DNA of 12,068 nt, taken from NCBI GenBank assembly GCA_024641365.1, contig JAHEDF010000064.1, positions 1-12,068 of the forward strand. Reading direction: 5' to 3'. Positions within the stretch are counted from its first letter, which is position 1, and each line of letters starts with the position of its first letter. The notes below the pieces were generated by a model. The model was given only the letters and a program-made list of their open reading frames with translations, did no database searches and was not told where the DNA came from. Positions 1 through 7,746 of the stretch are shown here, piece by piece. Both the position numbers and the translations under genes were made by a program. The DNA is from Planctomycetota bacterium (GTDB taxonomy: Bacteria; Planctomycetota; UBA11346).

Positions 1-1136
1 GGTGTCGGTTTTCCAGGCAGACCACGTAAGCATAAAGAGGCATGCACTAATAATTTTAACTGCCATTGCCAATCAGTTGATAGAACGGGCGAAGAGTGCT
101 CAAGCGTTAGTGTTGCACATTGCTCAATCATAGCCAACCATGCTGAACGCCATGCTAATACATCTTCAGGGGCACGATGAATTGGACGTAAGCAACGACG
201 CACCATGTGCCCCAGTAATTCCATGGCTAAACCAGGTGTTTCGCTGGCAGGGTGTTGTTGTGCTAGCGAAATAAATTCCTGCATAGCAAGCGCACAACGA
301 CTAGCGGTGTCTAGATCTTGTCGAGCCATGGCGGCATGCAATTTTCCCCACGCAATCCAATGTTGTAATTCGTTTCTTTCAGTTGATTGTTCACTAAATG
401 CAGCAATGGCAGTCGTTGCTTTTTGTAAAGCTAAGTTTTTTTCTTGTTGGTACTTTTCAGGTTCTAAATTAAGCGCGTGCTGAATAAGAAACCAAGCATG
501 GTCTTGTGCATGTGGGTCAGATAAAATATTTTTAATGAGATTTTGATCACCAGCTAATGCACGTTTTGTCGTGTCAGGTAAAAAGCGATGTTCATCAAAT
601 AAACTGATCGTACTTCCTTCCATTGGGCCAGCTGCTTGAAATCCCCATTTGGTTGTTGCAGGGGTCGTTTGCGGGTCGACGCATTGTAATACTAATTGTT
701 CATCAACTAAAACTTGTAAACGGAAACCATGGCGCACTAAGACGACATGCATGGGCATGTGATCTAAATTTACGGCACCTAAAACAATTGGTGCACTAGA
801 ACGCAGTAGGGTTAGGCACAGTCGTGTTGGATGCCAATGTAATTCATAACCATCACCTAAGCGTGCGCCTTCGAACATGACCCACGCAGGACCAGGCGCT
901 TTTAAATCTGCATCTAATCGCACATGCATGCGCCATGCAGCGCAGGCAGCATTGAGTGGCTCATCGTTTAATTCATTGGTTAATATTAAACTGGATTGTG
1001 CGCCACCGGGAACGCGAGCGAAACCAATTTGCGACGTTTCCGGTTGTACCCACCACGACCATGCCGATACGACCACCACAACCACGAAGGCCAATGGAAG
1101 AGTGCTGCGCCACCAAAATCGAGTCCGCCGCTGCAT
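1..1136 (-). CDS. membrane-anchored protein of unknown function, sandwich-like domain plus helical region (3' end cut off)
   Basis: I do not recognise a named family. From the ATG at 1136 the frame stays open to the window edge, giving 378 residues without the C terminus. An in-frame TAA lies seven codons upstream, so this start is well bounded; no clear Shine-Dalgarno is seen. The N terminus is MQRRTRFWWR followed by a hydrophobic segment (about residues 13-30, rich in V, then W), read as a signal anchor or single membrane span with the rest outside the cytoplasm. Residues about 40-180 alternate polar and hydrophobic strands and end in a pattern like 'LQVLVDEQLVLQC', which recalls concanavalin-like (LamG or DUF1080-type) beta sandwiches; this is a fold guess only. 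From about residue 200 onward it is helical and Q/A/L-rich, possibly TPR-like. It lies 52 bases after dnaB and may be co-transcribed. Confidence 0.75.
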   Translation of the reverse strand, partial: MQRRTRFWWRSTLPLAFVVVVVVSAWSWWVQPETSQIGFARVPGGAQSSLILTNELNDEPLNAACAAWRMHVRLDADLKAPGPAWVMFEGARLGDGYELHWHPTRLCLTLLRSSAPIVLGAVNLDHMPMHVVLVRHGFRLQVLVDEQLVLQCVDPQTTPATTKWGFQAAGPMEGSTISLFDEHRFLPDTTKRALAGDQNLIKNILSDPHAQDHAWFLIQHALNLEPEKYQQEKNLALQKATTAIAAFSEQSTERNELQHWIAWGKLHAAMARQDLDTASRCALAMQEFISLAQQHPASETPGLAMELLGHMVRRCLRPIHRAPEDVLAWRSAWLAMIEQCATLTLEHSSPVLSTDWQWQLKLLVHASLCLRGLPGKPT

Positions 1137-1188
1137 AGGTGTATAAACACTAACAGCTTAGCTGGTTAAGACCATGTAGAGAGGCGAC

Positions 1189-2853
1189 TCAGCCAAACAG
1201 ATCTTCGTCTTGTTGCGGCGGTGCATCCCGGCGGGCCCGTTTCTGCGTATGGTATTCCACTTCAGCATCTTCTTCGCTGATTTCACGCGCGGCCATTTCA
1301 AAACGCATTTTTGCCGGGAAAAAGTGCATCAGCGCACTACCAGTTGGTCCAAAACGATTTTTAGCCACGACCACTTTAATATTTCGGCATTCTTCACCAC
1401 TACCCGGTGCGCCGCCTGCATCACCGTGATCAGTGCGATGTATAAAAATGACGGCATCCGCATCTTGTTCAATTGATCCGGAGCCGCGTAAGTCTGATAA
1501 CCGTGGTTCGCGTGGTGCGGAGCTGACGCCTTTTTCGCTTTCACGTGACATTTGTGACAGGGCTATAACTGGTACGCGTAACTCACGAGCCATCACTTTA
1601 AGCACGCGACTTATTTCACTTATTTTTTCATATTCATTGGCGTCGGCACGCGCACTGTTTAATAATTGTAAATAATCAAGAACAACTAATTTTAATTGTC
1701 CATTAGTTTCCAACATGCGGCGTTTTACAATTGAACGCAATGATTGGACGGTCAGGTCACTGACATCCATTAAGTCGAGTGGCCATTCTTTAAAATCTTT
1801 TGCTGTCTCAGCTAAACGTTCCATTTCAGCGCTGTCAAGCGTCCCATTTTCTAAGGATTTAAATTCTACTCGCGCTTCAGCGGATAATAATTTTTTAACT
1901 AAGTCTTTACGATCCACTTCTAAGCTGAAAAATAATACCCCATTTTTATCCACGCTGTGGCCGACTATATTTGAGACGATCTTTAAAGCCAATGAGGTTT
2001 TCCCAACGCCTGGGCGAGCGGCTAACACGTACAAGCCGCCTGGACGTAAGGACATTAATTTTTCGTCGACATCTTCAATGCCGGTTTTAATGCCGACTTC
2101 TGGATTATTGATGTGCGCCTGGATATCATCGAGTGTCTCATCTACGACATTTGCAATGCCATGTACGGTAGACGATTTATTAAAGCGTCCAAGATCAAGA
2201 ACGGCTTGACCACCTTCATCAATTAATTGAGTAAAATTATCAGGAGTGCGATAGGCTTTATCACATAATGTTTGCAGGCGGGCGATTAATCGGCGCTTTA
2301 AATAATAATCCCACAATAATGTAACATTGCGATCAATGCCACTAATTGATGACATGGCCTCGCCTAGATCAGTAACGGCATTAAACCCGCCAATGGCTGC
2401 TAGAGCACTATCTTCAAAACCCGCAGCCTCATCTGCTGCGGTTCGTTGGTAAATGGCGCGTAAGCGCGCACGACCTAACGAATCAAGTTGATCACTGTCC
2501 AATAACATTTGTTGATGACGCAGGCGCTCCAGAACCGCTTTAAAGTCATAACGCGATAATAACTCGGCCACGGCCTGTGCATCAATGCGATGTCCGCCGT
2601 CATCTAATTCGAGACACGCTAAATAAATAATGCGATGATTACGGTGAAAAAACGCCATCGGATGTTCGATGACAGCGCGGATTTTATGAATAGCTGTGGC
2701 GTGGCGACCATCAAGCAGAGCCCCAAGAATAGCGCGTTCCAATTCGACATTATTGGGTGGCTCACGATTTCCTGCTGCTGTAGTCGTCGGAAGCCGTGAG
2801 CGCGGCTCGCGTGGGCGCGTATCGCGTGGCACTGATTCGCTGGTTTCGGCCAT
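1189..2853 (-). CDS. dnaB: replicative DNA helicase DnaB
   Basis: Hexameric 5'-3' helicase that unwinds DNA at the replication fork. The N-terminal DnaB domain starts near residue 33 (PNNVELERAILGALL) after a basic, disordered leader. The RecA-like C-terminal domain carries Walker A ARPGVGKTS (279-287), Walker B LVVLDYLQL (389-397), the sensor-like PVIALSQMSR (428-437), the family signature SDLRGSGSIEQDADAVIF (453-470) and AKNRFGPTG (497-505), where K498 and R500 fit the beta-hairpin lysine and arginine finger. At 554 residues it is longer than the usual 450-470. The excess is the N-terminal leader and about 45 extra residues around 100-153, between the blocks equal to 'LAESLE' and 'VGGFAYL' of E. 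coli DnaB. No intein is visible. A TCCT (AGGA on the coding strand) at 2858-2861 sits 4 bases before the ATG and supports this start. It follows aroK on the same strand. Confidence 0.96.
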   Translation of the reverse strand: MAETSESVPRDTRPREPRSRLPTTTAAGNREPPNNVELERAILGALLDGRHATAIHKIRAVIEHPMAFFHRNHRIIYLACLELDDGGHRIDAQAVAELLSRYDFKAVLERLRHQQMLLDSDQLDSLGRARLRAIYQRTAADEAAGFEDSALAAIGGFNAVTDLGEAMSSISGIDRNVTLLWDYYLKRRLIARLQTLCDKAYRTPDNFTQLIDEGGQAVLDLGRFNKSSTVHGIANVVDETLDDIQAHINNPEVGIKTGIEDVDEKLMSLRPGGLYVLAARPGVGKTSLALKIVSNIVGHSVDKNGVLFFSLEVDRKDLVKKLLSAEARVEFKSLENGTLDSAEMERLAETAKDFKEWPLDLMDVSDLTVQSLRSIVKRRMLETNGQLKLVVLDYLQLLNSARADANEYEKISEISRVLKVMARELRVPVIALSQMSRESEKGVSSAPREPRLSDLRGSGSIEQDADAVIFIHRTDHGDAGGAPGSGEECRNIKVVVAKNRFGPTGSALMHFFPAKMRFEMAAREISEEDAEVEYHTQKRARRDAPPQQDEDLFG

Positions 2854-2901
2854 AAGATCCTAAACAATTAAACTCGACGTTTGGGAAGGTGCGTCTGGTT
2901 G

Positions 2902-2947
2902 TCTGAGCATGGGCCTGGGGCTCAGATGCTAGGGGTGAGTTTCACCC
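2902..2947. other. two hairpins between aroK and dnaB
   Basis: TCTGAGC (2902-2908) pairs with GCTCAGA (2920-2926) across an 11-base loop, and GGGTGA (2933-2938) pairs with TCACCC (2942-2947) across a 3-base loop. Both are perfect stems of 6-7 bp in the 113-base aroK-dnaB gap. Neither is followed by a T-run on the minus strand, so they are not ordinary intrinsic terminators. They could be RNA-processing or stability elements, or a weak attenuator that sets dnaB level relative to aroK. Confidence 0.4.
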
Positions 2948-2966
2948 AGGTTCTCCGCAGCTGGAC

Positions 2967-3500
2967 CTAAGCGGGGCTCTTTTCGTCAAGGTTTTCCACA
3001 ATTGGTAAAACGGCCTCTACAACCGCTGAAATTGGCACATTTGCGTTCACAACATAGTCCGCAACCGCCTTATAGAGAGGCTCACGTACGCTTAGGATAG
3101 CTGGCACTTCATTGACGACTGATTGCCCAGTCAAACTTGGACGATCCCCATCGTTATGTGTGAGCCGGTTTTGTATTTCACTAATGCTGACTTCCAGATA
3201 AATAATTTTTGAGCATTTATCCCGCATTTTTACGCGATTTTCTTCCCTTAAAATACAGCCACCACCAGTGGATAAGACTATATTTTCTGACATTTCCAAT
3301 GTTTGCGCTAAGACTGCTTGCTCAACATCGCGAAAAGCAGCTTCTCCATGCGCGGTAAAAAAAGAGTGAATAGACTGTTTAAGCTGTGCTTCGATACAGG
3401 CATCCAAATCGACGAAACGGTAGCCGATTTTTTCTGCCACGACACGTCCAACCGTAGTTTTTCCACAGGCACGATATCCGACGAGTGCTACACAAACCAT
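2967..3500 (-). CDS. aroK: shikimate kinase
   Basis: Phosphorylates shikimate to shikimate 3-phosphate with ATP, the fifth step of the chorismate (aromatic amino acid) pathway, in the cytoplasm. The 177 residues match the family length. Visible motifs are Walker A GYRACGKTT (8-16), the DLD motif with shikimate-binding aspartate (31-33), an FRDVE block with the substrate arginine (R57), STGGG (77-81), the lid DRPSL with R120, and REPLY with R139. The ATG at 3500 has GAGG (CCTC on the plus strand, 3508-3511) seven bases upstream, a good ribosome binding site. It diverges from the kinase gene at 3682 and is followed on the same strand by dnaB. No other aromatic pathway gene is in view, so the position next to dnaB does not add to its function. 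Confidence 0.95.
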   Translation of the reverse strand: MVCVALVGYRACGKTTVGRVVAEKIGYRFVDLDACIEAQLKQSIHSFFTAHGEAAFRDVEQAVLAQTLEMSENIVLSTGGGCILREENRVKMRDKCSKIIYLEVSISEIQNRLTHNDGDRPSLTGQSVVNEVPAILSVREPLYKAVADYVVNANVPISAVVEAVLPIVENLDEKSPA

Positions 3501-3518
3501 ATATGAACCTCATAGTAG

Positions 3519-3547
3519 ATCATAAGTGCCTGACAGTGAACTGACAG
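3519..3547 (-). promoter_or_regulatory. candidate aroK promoter
   Basis: On the minus strand CTGTCA (3547-3542) is followed after 17 bases by TATGAT (3524-3519). These match the sigma-70 -35 and -10 consensus at 4 and 5 of 6 positions. Transcription would begin near 3512, just ahead of the GAGG site, giving a very short leader. The -35 lies inside the middle copy of the 11-base repeat, so a repeat-binding protein would block it. Sequence match only. Confidence 0.35.
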
Positions 3548-3562
3548 AGGACTGCCAGTCCA
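3530..3562. repeat. three tandem 11-base repeats
   Basis: CTGACAGTGAA (3530-3540), CTGACAGAGGA (3541-3551) and CTGCCAGTCCA (3552-3562) follow one another without spacing. The first four positions plus CAG are nearly constant (CTGMCAG). The 11-base period puts every copy on about the same face of the helix. They lie between divergent aroK and the kinase gene and overlap the candidate aroK -35, so they may be operator half-sites. Confidence 0.6.
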
Positions 3563-3580
3563 TTTGCTTTCATTTGCATT
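3561..3580. repeat. two tandem 10-base repeats
   Basis: CATTTGCTTT (3561-3570) and CATTTGCATT (3571-3580) differ at one base and directly follow the 11-base repeats, in phase with the helix. They add to the repeat cluster in the aroK/kinase divergent region. Their role is unknown; with only two short copies chance duplication is possible. Confidence 0.45.
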
Positions 3581-3681
3581 CAAAAATCAGGTTCCATTAC
3601 CTCCAAGCACCTGCAACTAGTGGGTTTGACCTTATACGGCCTATTGCCTGATTGTGCTGCGATAGCTATGAACCACTTTGC

Positions 3682-6534
3682 ATGGCCCAACTTCTGCAAC
3701 CCAAACAGCAGCTTGCTGGTTACGAAATAGATGAGCTTGTCGGTAAGGGCGGGATGGGCGAGGTCTATCGTGCGTGTCAAATAAGTATGGACCGCGTGGT
3801 TGCCTTAAAGATTTTGGCACCGCGGTTAGCGAAACAGGATCCTATTTTTGCCAAGCGGTTTGTTGATGAAGCCCGTGCTGCAGGTCGATTAAATCATCCC
3901 AATATTATTGCGGTGCATGATGTCGGTAAAGCACCACTGCCAGGAGCCCCTGAAGGCGAACCAGAATTAGATTATTTTTCCATGGAATATGTGGATGGCG
4001 AATCAGTCAAAGATGTAATTGATCGCCAAGGTGTTGTTCCACTGAGTTTAGTCGCACAGATCATGCTTGGCATGGCTGAAGCTTTAGTTTACGCAGAAGC
4101 ACAAGGCATAGTGCATCGTGATATTAAACCTGATAATATCATGCTTACCAATGATAATGTGGTGAAATTGGCGGACTTAGGATTAGCGCTACAATTGGGT
4201 GGCGAAGAAATTGTCAGTGAAAAAGACGACCAAGGTCGTGGTAAAGTTATGGGCACTCCATTGTATATGAGCCCAGAACAAGCGCGCGCCTTAGCGGTCG
4301 ATTCACATAGCGATCAATATAGTTTAGGTGCAACGCTTTTTCATATGTTGACGGGTAAGCCGCCCTTTAAAGGTGAAAATGCAAAAGCGATCATGCGCGC
4401 GCATGTTTTTGATCCGGTGCCAGACCCGAAAACAATAAATCACGACATCTCAGAAGCCTGGCGCCAGTTATCAATGAAATTGATGGCAAAAAACCCACAA
4501 GAACGCTTTGCCAACGCGCAAGCGATGAAAACCGCAGTTGTAGCAGCAATTAGTGGGCACCATGTGCCAGGCATTTCCCGACGCCAACGTATTGGAGGAT
4601 CGACGACAAGTGCGGTAAATAAAGTTAATCAATCACCCATGCCGCCTTGGGCAAAATATCTCGTTTATGGCTTTGGCGCTGCTGTTGTGCTGATGGTCAT
4701 TGCCTTTTCAATTCCATGGGGAAGTAAACCAACACCTCCACCTGAAGTCCCCAAAAACCAATTGAAAGATGATAAAGCGGAAGCAGCAAAAAAATTAGTA
4801 GAGAAAGCTAAATATAATATTGCACGTTTGCCGGACAAACATGATAAGGCTATCAAAATTTTAGAAGATTTGGTTAATGAAAATGAGTTTTCAAGTGGTC
4901 CAGCACGTGATTTGCTTGAAAAAGAATTATCATATCGCAAGTCAATGCTGTCAGACCAGCGAACGCGGGAGCGGAAAGAACGCGAAGCAGCATTGGCGAA
5001 ACAGCGACAAGCCAAATCAATCGAATTAGAACAGGCTTTTGCAAATGGGGATTTGGTACGTGTCAAAGCATGTATTGATTTTCTAACGGCAGAAATGAAG
5101 CATTTATCACCTAATATGCAGGAACGCTTAGGGGTAATTAAAAACCAATTTGCTATAAAATTAGTCGACCTAGAAAAGAGTTACACCGATCAATTACTGA
5201 AAGCGACATCAGGCGAAGAAATCGAAGAAATTAAACGCCAGGTCACATCCAGTCCGCTGAGTCCAGCTGCGATAGCCCAAATTAGCGAATTGGCTGAAAA
5301 GCAAAGCAAGCAGTACCAGACAGCACCGAAGCCAGTAGTGCGCGTTGATGATAAAGCACAATTACAAGAATTTTATACAAAATTAAATAAATTACGTGGC
5401 GGGATGAATTATGGTGAAATCTCTCGTTTAGCGGATCAGGAAGCAGATAAATTTGTTAATCCAGACAGTAAAGAGTTAATTCAAGAAATTGGCAGCATAG
5501 GACGCCTAGCAGCAAAGACGGAGGGTGCTCTTCGTGTTTATGTAATGGACTCTAAGCCAGAAGTGGTCATTCAATTTAATGATAAACCAACCAAAGTGAA
5601 ATTAGTATCATTAGATAAACAAGTGGGCTTTATTTTGCGCGAAAGTGGCGGAAACGCTGAATTAAAACAAGATCGTCAATCCGTACCATTGCCCCTACAA
5701 GAATTAGCTGAGGGTGCATTAAAAGGGATTTCTTTACCAGATACTGAGCGAGTTGCGATGGTAGCATCTTTGTTATGGGTGTGGCGAATCCCAGAAGCAT
5801 CAGCGCTATTCGCAACGATAGATCAGCGCCCGATTGCGAAGGCCATTGCTGAACTCGATAATAAAACACGAGATATAGACATCCAAGCCAATATTTTAAA
5901 AAATGGCTCACGAGTCATGATTAATTACAATGGTAGTAACCAAAAGAATCCTTGGTATTTGCAAGATTTTGTAGGCGATAATTTATCACTAAGTCCCAAA
6001 GGTGGATTGTTGTGGTCAACAAATAAAACAATAAACGCGCTTAGCACAGAAACCGCCATACCAACCGTAAAATGGAACGGGGAATTACTCCCGCCATTTG
6101 CTATTTCAGCACAAGTTTATGTACAGCCTAATACGCATTTTTTATTAATAGGTGTTACTTCCGGCGGTCATTCTGTTCGCATTGGATTTAATAATACTCG
6201 CACAGATCTTTCTTGTGCGACCTTAGTTACCAAAGCAGATGGAAGTGGTTTTACTATTCCCAAAAATATTACCGCAAAAACGCGATTTAAGGATGGGGAT
6301 TTACTCAAAGTTATTGTTAAAGTAGATGCGGATTACCGAGTAACTTTAATGTATAACGAGGAAAAATTGACCGATGCTTTGCAATTACCAAAAGGCGGCA
6401 GCATTACACCAATAATTCAAGCAGTATTGCCAGAAAACATAGACGAAATCGCCCCTGAAGCAAATAAGACAACCGTATTAGTTTCTCAATTAACCATTAT
6501 GGGAAGTGTCCCAGAAACAGATGCTTCCAAGTAA
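3682..6534 (+). CDS. transmembrane PknB-type serine/threonine kinase with large extracytoplasmic region
   Basis: A Hanks-type kinase with, in order: a catalytic domain (about 14-290), a linker, one membrane span (about 324-345), a proline-rich stretch (TPPPEVP), a long charged helical or coiled-coil region (about 360-560), and a C-terminal beta-rich domain (about 735-940). Catalytic elements are complete: glycine loop GKGGMGEV (21-28), K43, E63, HRDIKPDN (145-152), DLG with D165 in place of DFG, GTPLYMSPEQ (191-200) and DQYSLG (211-216). It should therefore be active and autophosphorylate in the activation loop. The C-terminal domain, with a 'RVTLMYNEEKL' strand pair near its end, resembles LamG or concanavalin-like sandwiches (fold guess) and would face the periplasm as a sensor or wall binder. 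I chose ATG 3682 (MAQLLQPKQQ) over an upstream TTG at 3652 because the kinase domain then begins at a usual distance; no Shine-Dalgarno is seen at either. No PP2C phosphatase lies nearby. Confidence 0.92.
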   Translation: MAQLLQPKQQLAGYEIDELVGKGGMGEVYRACQISMDRVVALKILAPRLAKQDPIFAKRFVDEARAAGRLNHPNIIAVHDVGKAPLPGAPEGEPELDYFSMEYVDGESVKDVIDRQGVVPLSLVAQIMLGMAEALVYAEAQGIVHRDIKPDNIMLTNDNVVKLADLGLALQLGGEEIVSEKDDQGRGKVMGTPLYMSPEQARALAVDSHSDQYSLGATLFHMLTGKPPFKGENAKAIMRAHVFDPVPDPKTINHDISEAWRQLSMKLMAKNPQERFANAQAMKTAVVAAISGHHVPGISRRQRIGGSTTSAVNKVNQSPMPPWAKYLVYGFGAAVVLMVIAFSIPWGSKPTPPPEVPKNQLKDDKAEAAKKLVEKAKYNIARLPDKHDKAIKILEDLVNENEFSSGPARDLLEKELSYRKSMLSDQRTRERKEREAALAKQRQAKSIELEQAFANGDLVRVKACIDFLTAEMKHLSPNMQERLGVIKNQFAIKLVDLEKSYTDQLLKATSGEEIEEIKRQVTSSPLSPAAIAQISELAEKQSKQYQTAPKPVVRVDDKAQLQEFYTKLNKLRGGMNYGEISRLADQEADKFVNPDSKELIQEIGSIGRLAAKTEGALRVYVMDSKPEVVIQFNDKPTKVKLVSLDKQVGFILRESGGNAELKQDRQSVPLPLQELAEGALKGISLPDTERVAMVASLLWVWRIPEASALFATIDQRPIAKAIAELDNKTRDIDIQANILKNGSRVMINYNGSNQKNPWYLQDFVGDNLSLSPKGGLLWSTNKTINALSTETAIPTVKWNGELLPPFAISAQVYVQPNTHFLLIGVTSGGHSVRIGFNNTRTDLSCATLVTKADGSGFTIPKNITAKTRFKDGDLLKVIVKVDADYRVTLMYNEEKLTDALQLPKGGSITPIIQAVLPENIDEIAPEANKTTVLVSQLTIMGSVPETDASK

Positions 6535-6543
6535 AGATAAAAA

Positions 6544-6807
6544 TTATTTTTCTTTTTTGTCATTTACAGATTTATTATCAACGCATTCATCATTATTCGG
6601 TGGTACCGGATCATATCCATGCCCGCCCCATGGATGGCAACGGCAAATACGACAACTGGCATACCAACCACCCGTAATGATGCCATGTCGTTCAATCGCT
6701 TCGATGGCATACGATGAGCAAGTTGGTAAAAAACGACAGGTTGGTGGCTTTAATGGTGAAAGCCAACGTTGATATAATCGAATAAATCCAACCGCCAATT
6801 TCTTCAT
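6544..6807 (-). CDS. yidD: membrane protein insertion efficiency factor YidD
   Basis: Small membrane-associated protein that aids YidC/Sec-dependent insertion of inner-membrane proteins. The 87 residues carry the whole family signature: an amphipathic N terminus ([11 protein letters not shown], 8-18), [12 protein letters not shown] (23-34), the HG pair at 41-42, a cysteine cluster C52/C55/C57 and [12 protein letters not shown] (58-69). The tail is short and lysine-rich (VNDKKEK). Its ATG overlaps the rnpA stop by 4 bases (ATGA), so it is probably translated by coupling; there is no separate ribosome binding site. It ends 9 bases from the convergent kinase gene, and no terminator hairpin is seen in that gap. 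rnpA-yidD is the normal bacterial order, but yidC does not follow here. Confidence 0.96.
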   Translation of the reverse strand: MKKLAVGFIRLYQRWLSPLKPPTCRFLPTCSSYAIEAIERHGIITGGWYASCRICRCHPWGGHGYDPVPPNNDECVDNKSVNDKKEK

Positions 6808-7223
6808 GGGGTAACTTTCGATTTATTGCGCGTTCCGGAAAACTTTTTTCGTGCTCCGACTTGTGGAGTTGCTGCAAGTGCTTTGGGAACCAATAAGCGA
6901 ATTTCTTGAATTAATTTTTCGTGGGCATCCACAGGGGGATCATTACGAAAGAGCACTACGACATCATATCCATGTAACTGTTCCTTATATTCCTGTCTAA
7001 AACATTCACGTATCCACCGTTTTAATTGATGACGTCTTACTGAGGACCGTGCGGTTTTTGCAGAAATCATTACGCCCAGTCGCGCACATGCCGATTCGCG
7101 TTTGTCGCGTGGACGTACTAAAACAACAATATGTCGCCCCGCAGCTTTTTGCTGACAATGAAATACGCGGCTGTAGTCGCGCCCATTATGTAGTCGGTGT
7201 TCGGGACCAAATGTCCTATTCAT
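6804..7223 (-). CDS. rnpA: ribonuclease P protein component
   Basis: Protein subunit of RNase P, which assists the catalytic RNA in removing the 5' leader from pre-tRNAs. The signature helix is clear: [17 protein letters not shown] (60-76), matching the family R-N-x-x-K-R-x-x-R-E pattern with H65 in place of N. The N-terminal [17 protein letters not shown] block and central beta strands (IVVLVRP, YDVVVLF) are also typical. I start at ATG 7223 ([11 protein letters not shown]), giving 139 residues. A longer frame from 7280 would add 19 residues (MCICVGDGCLA...) that look unlike the family and would run through a perfect hairpin. The C-terminal tail ([13 protein letters not shown]) is longer and more basic than usual. 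The usual upstream partner rpmH (L34) is absent; a small heat-shock gene sits there instead. Confidence 0.93.
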   Translation of the reverse strand: MNRTFGPEHRLHNGRDYSRVFHCQQKAAGRHIVVLVRPRDKRESACARLGVMISAKTARSSVRRHQLKRWIRECFRQEYKEQLHGYDVVVLFRNDPPVDAHEKLIQEIRLLVPKALAATPQVGARKKFSGTRNKSKVTP

Positions 7224-7257
7224 GACAATTACAGTACGAAACAATAATGCTAGGCAA

Positions 7258-7292
7258 CCATCGCCAACACATATGCACATTGATGGCGATGG
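7258..7292. other. perfect 9-bp inverted repeat between hsp20 and rnpA
   Basis: CCATCGCCA (7258-7266) and TGGCGATGG (7284-7292) form a 9-bp stem around a 17-base loop, within the 80-base gap between the second hsp20 stop and the rnpA start. On the minus strand the stem is followed by TTGCCTAGCATTATTG, not a real T-run. It could partly terminate or stabilise the hsp20 message and so separate heat-shock output from rnpA, or act as a processing site. A strong intrinsic terminator is unlikely. Confidence 0.5.
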
Positions 7293-7303
7293 CTTATTAG
7301 CGC

Positions 7304-7702
7304 TTATTTGACTGAAATGGCAATTTTGCGCGGTTGTGCTTCAGAGACTTTTGGCAGCACAACATGTAAAATACCATGTTTTGACGTGGCCTGAATAGCA
7401 GACACATTAATGCCTTTAGGTACTGTGAATGACCGTTTATAATTATGTTCCATGTATTCACGATGCACTAACGGTAATGATGAGTGTTCACCTAGGGCAC
7501 CCTCAATAGTGAGCACACCATTATTGACGGTGATTTCAGCTTTATCAGGTGCAACACCAGGCATGCGAATTAACAGCTCATAATTTTCGTCATTTTCTGA
7601 AACTGTGACATGTGGCGTTCTTGTGGGAAATGCGCATTTATCTGAGTCGCAATTTGAGACAGTCGGCTTTGATTGTTTGGGTGTAATAAGACGGGAAAAC
7701 AT
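7304..7702 (-). CDS. hsp20: small heat-shock protein, Hsp20/alpha-crystallin family (second of pair)
   Basis: ATP-independent holdase that binds unfolding proteins and passes them to the ATP-driven chaperones. It has 132 residues: a short Lys/Thr/Pro N-terminal arm (to about 28), an alpha-crystallin domain (about 29-118) with ENYELLIRMPGVAPDKAEITVNNGVLTIEG, FTVPKGINVSAIQA and the signature GILHVVLPK, then a C-terminal KIAISVK that supplies the I-x-I/V motif used for oligomer contacts. The N-terminal arm is short for the family, which usually limits oligomer size. AAGGAG (CTCCTT on the plus strand, 7712-7717) lies 9 bases upstream of the ATG, a strong ribosome binding site. It follows the other hsp20 by 44 bases, so the two are probably one operon making two sHSPs that may co-assemble. 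Confidence 0.93.
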   Translation of the reverse strand: MFSRLITPKQSKPTVSNCDSDKCAFPTRTPHVTVSENDENYELLIRMPGVAPDKAEITVNNGVLTIEGALGEHSSLPLVHREYMEHNYKRSFTVPKGINVSAIQATSKHGILHVVLPKVSEAQPRKIAISVK

Positions 7703-7746
7703 GGTATGTATCTCCTTTTAATTGGATGAATGTTATTAATAAATAA

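Noticed and set aside
1715..2209. 164-residue open frame on the plus strand within dnaB
   Set aside because: Lies wholly opposite the helicase core, whose motifs are conserved; serine-rich composition typical of an antisense shadow.
3652..3681. Earlier TTG start adding ten residues to the kinase
   Set aside because: Rare start codon, no SD, and the extra residues (CCDSYEPLC) precede a normal kinase N terminus at ATG 3682.
6535..6560. AT-rich convergent kinase/yidD junction as a bidirectional terminator
   Set aside because: It has A- and T-runs but no GC stem, so a terminator cannot be supported.
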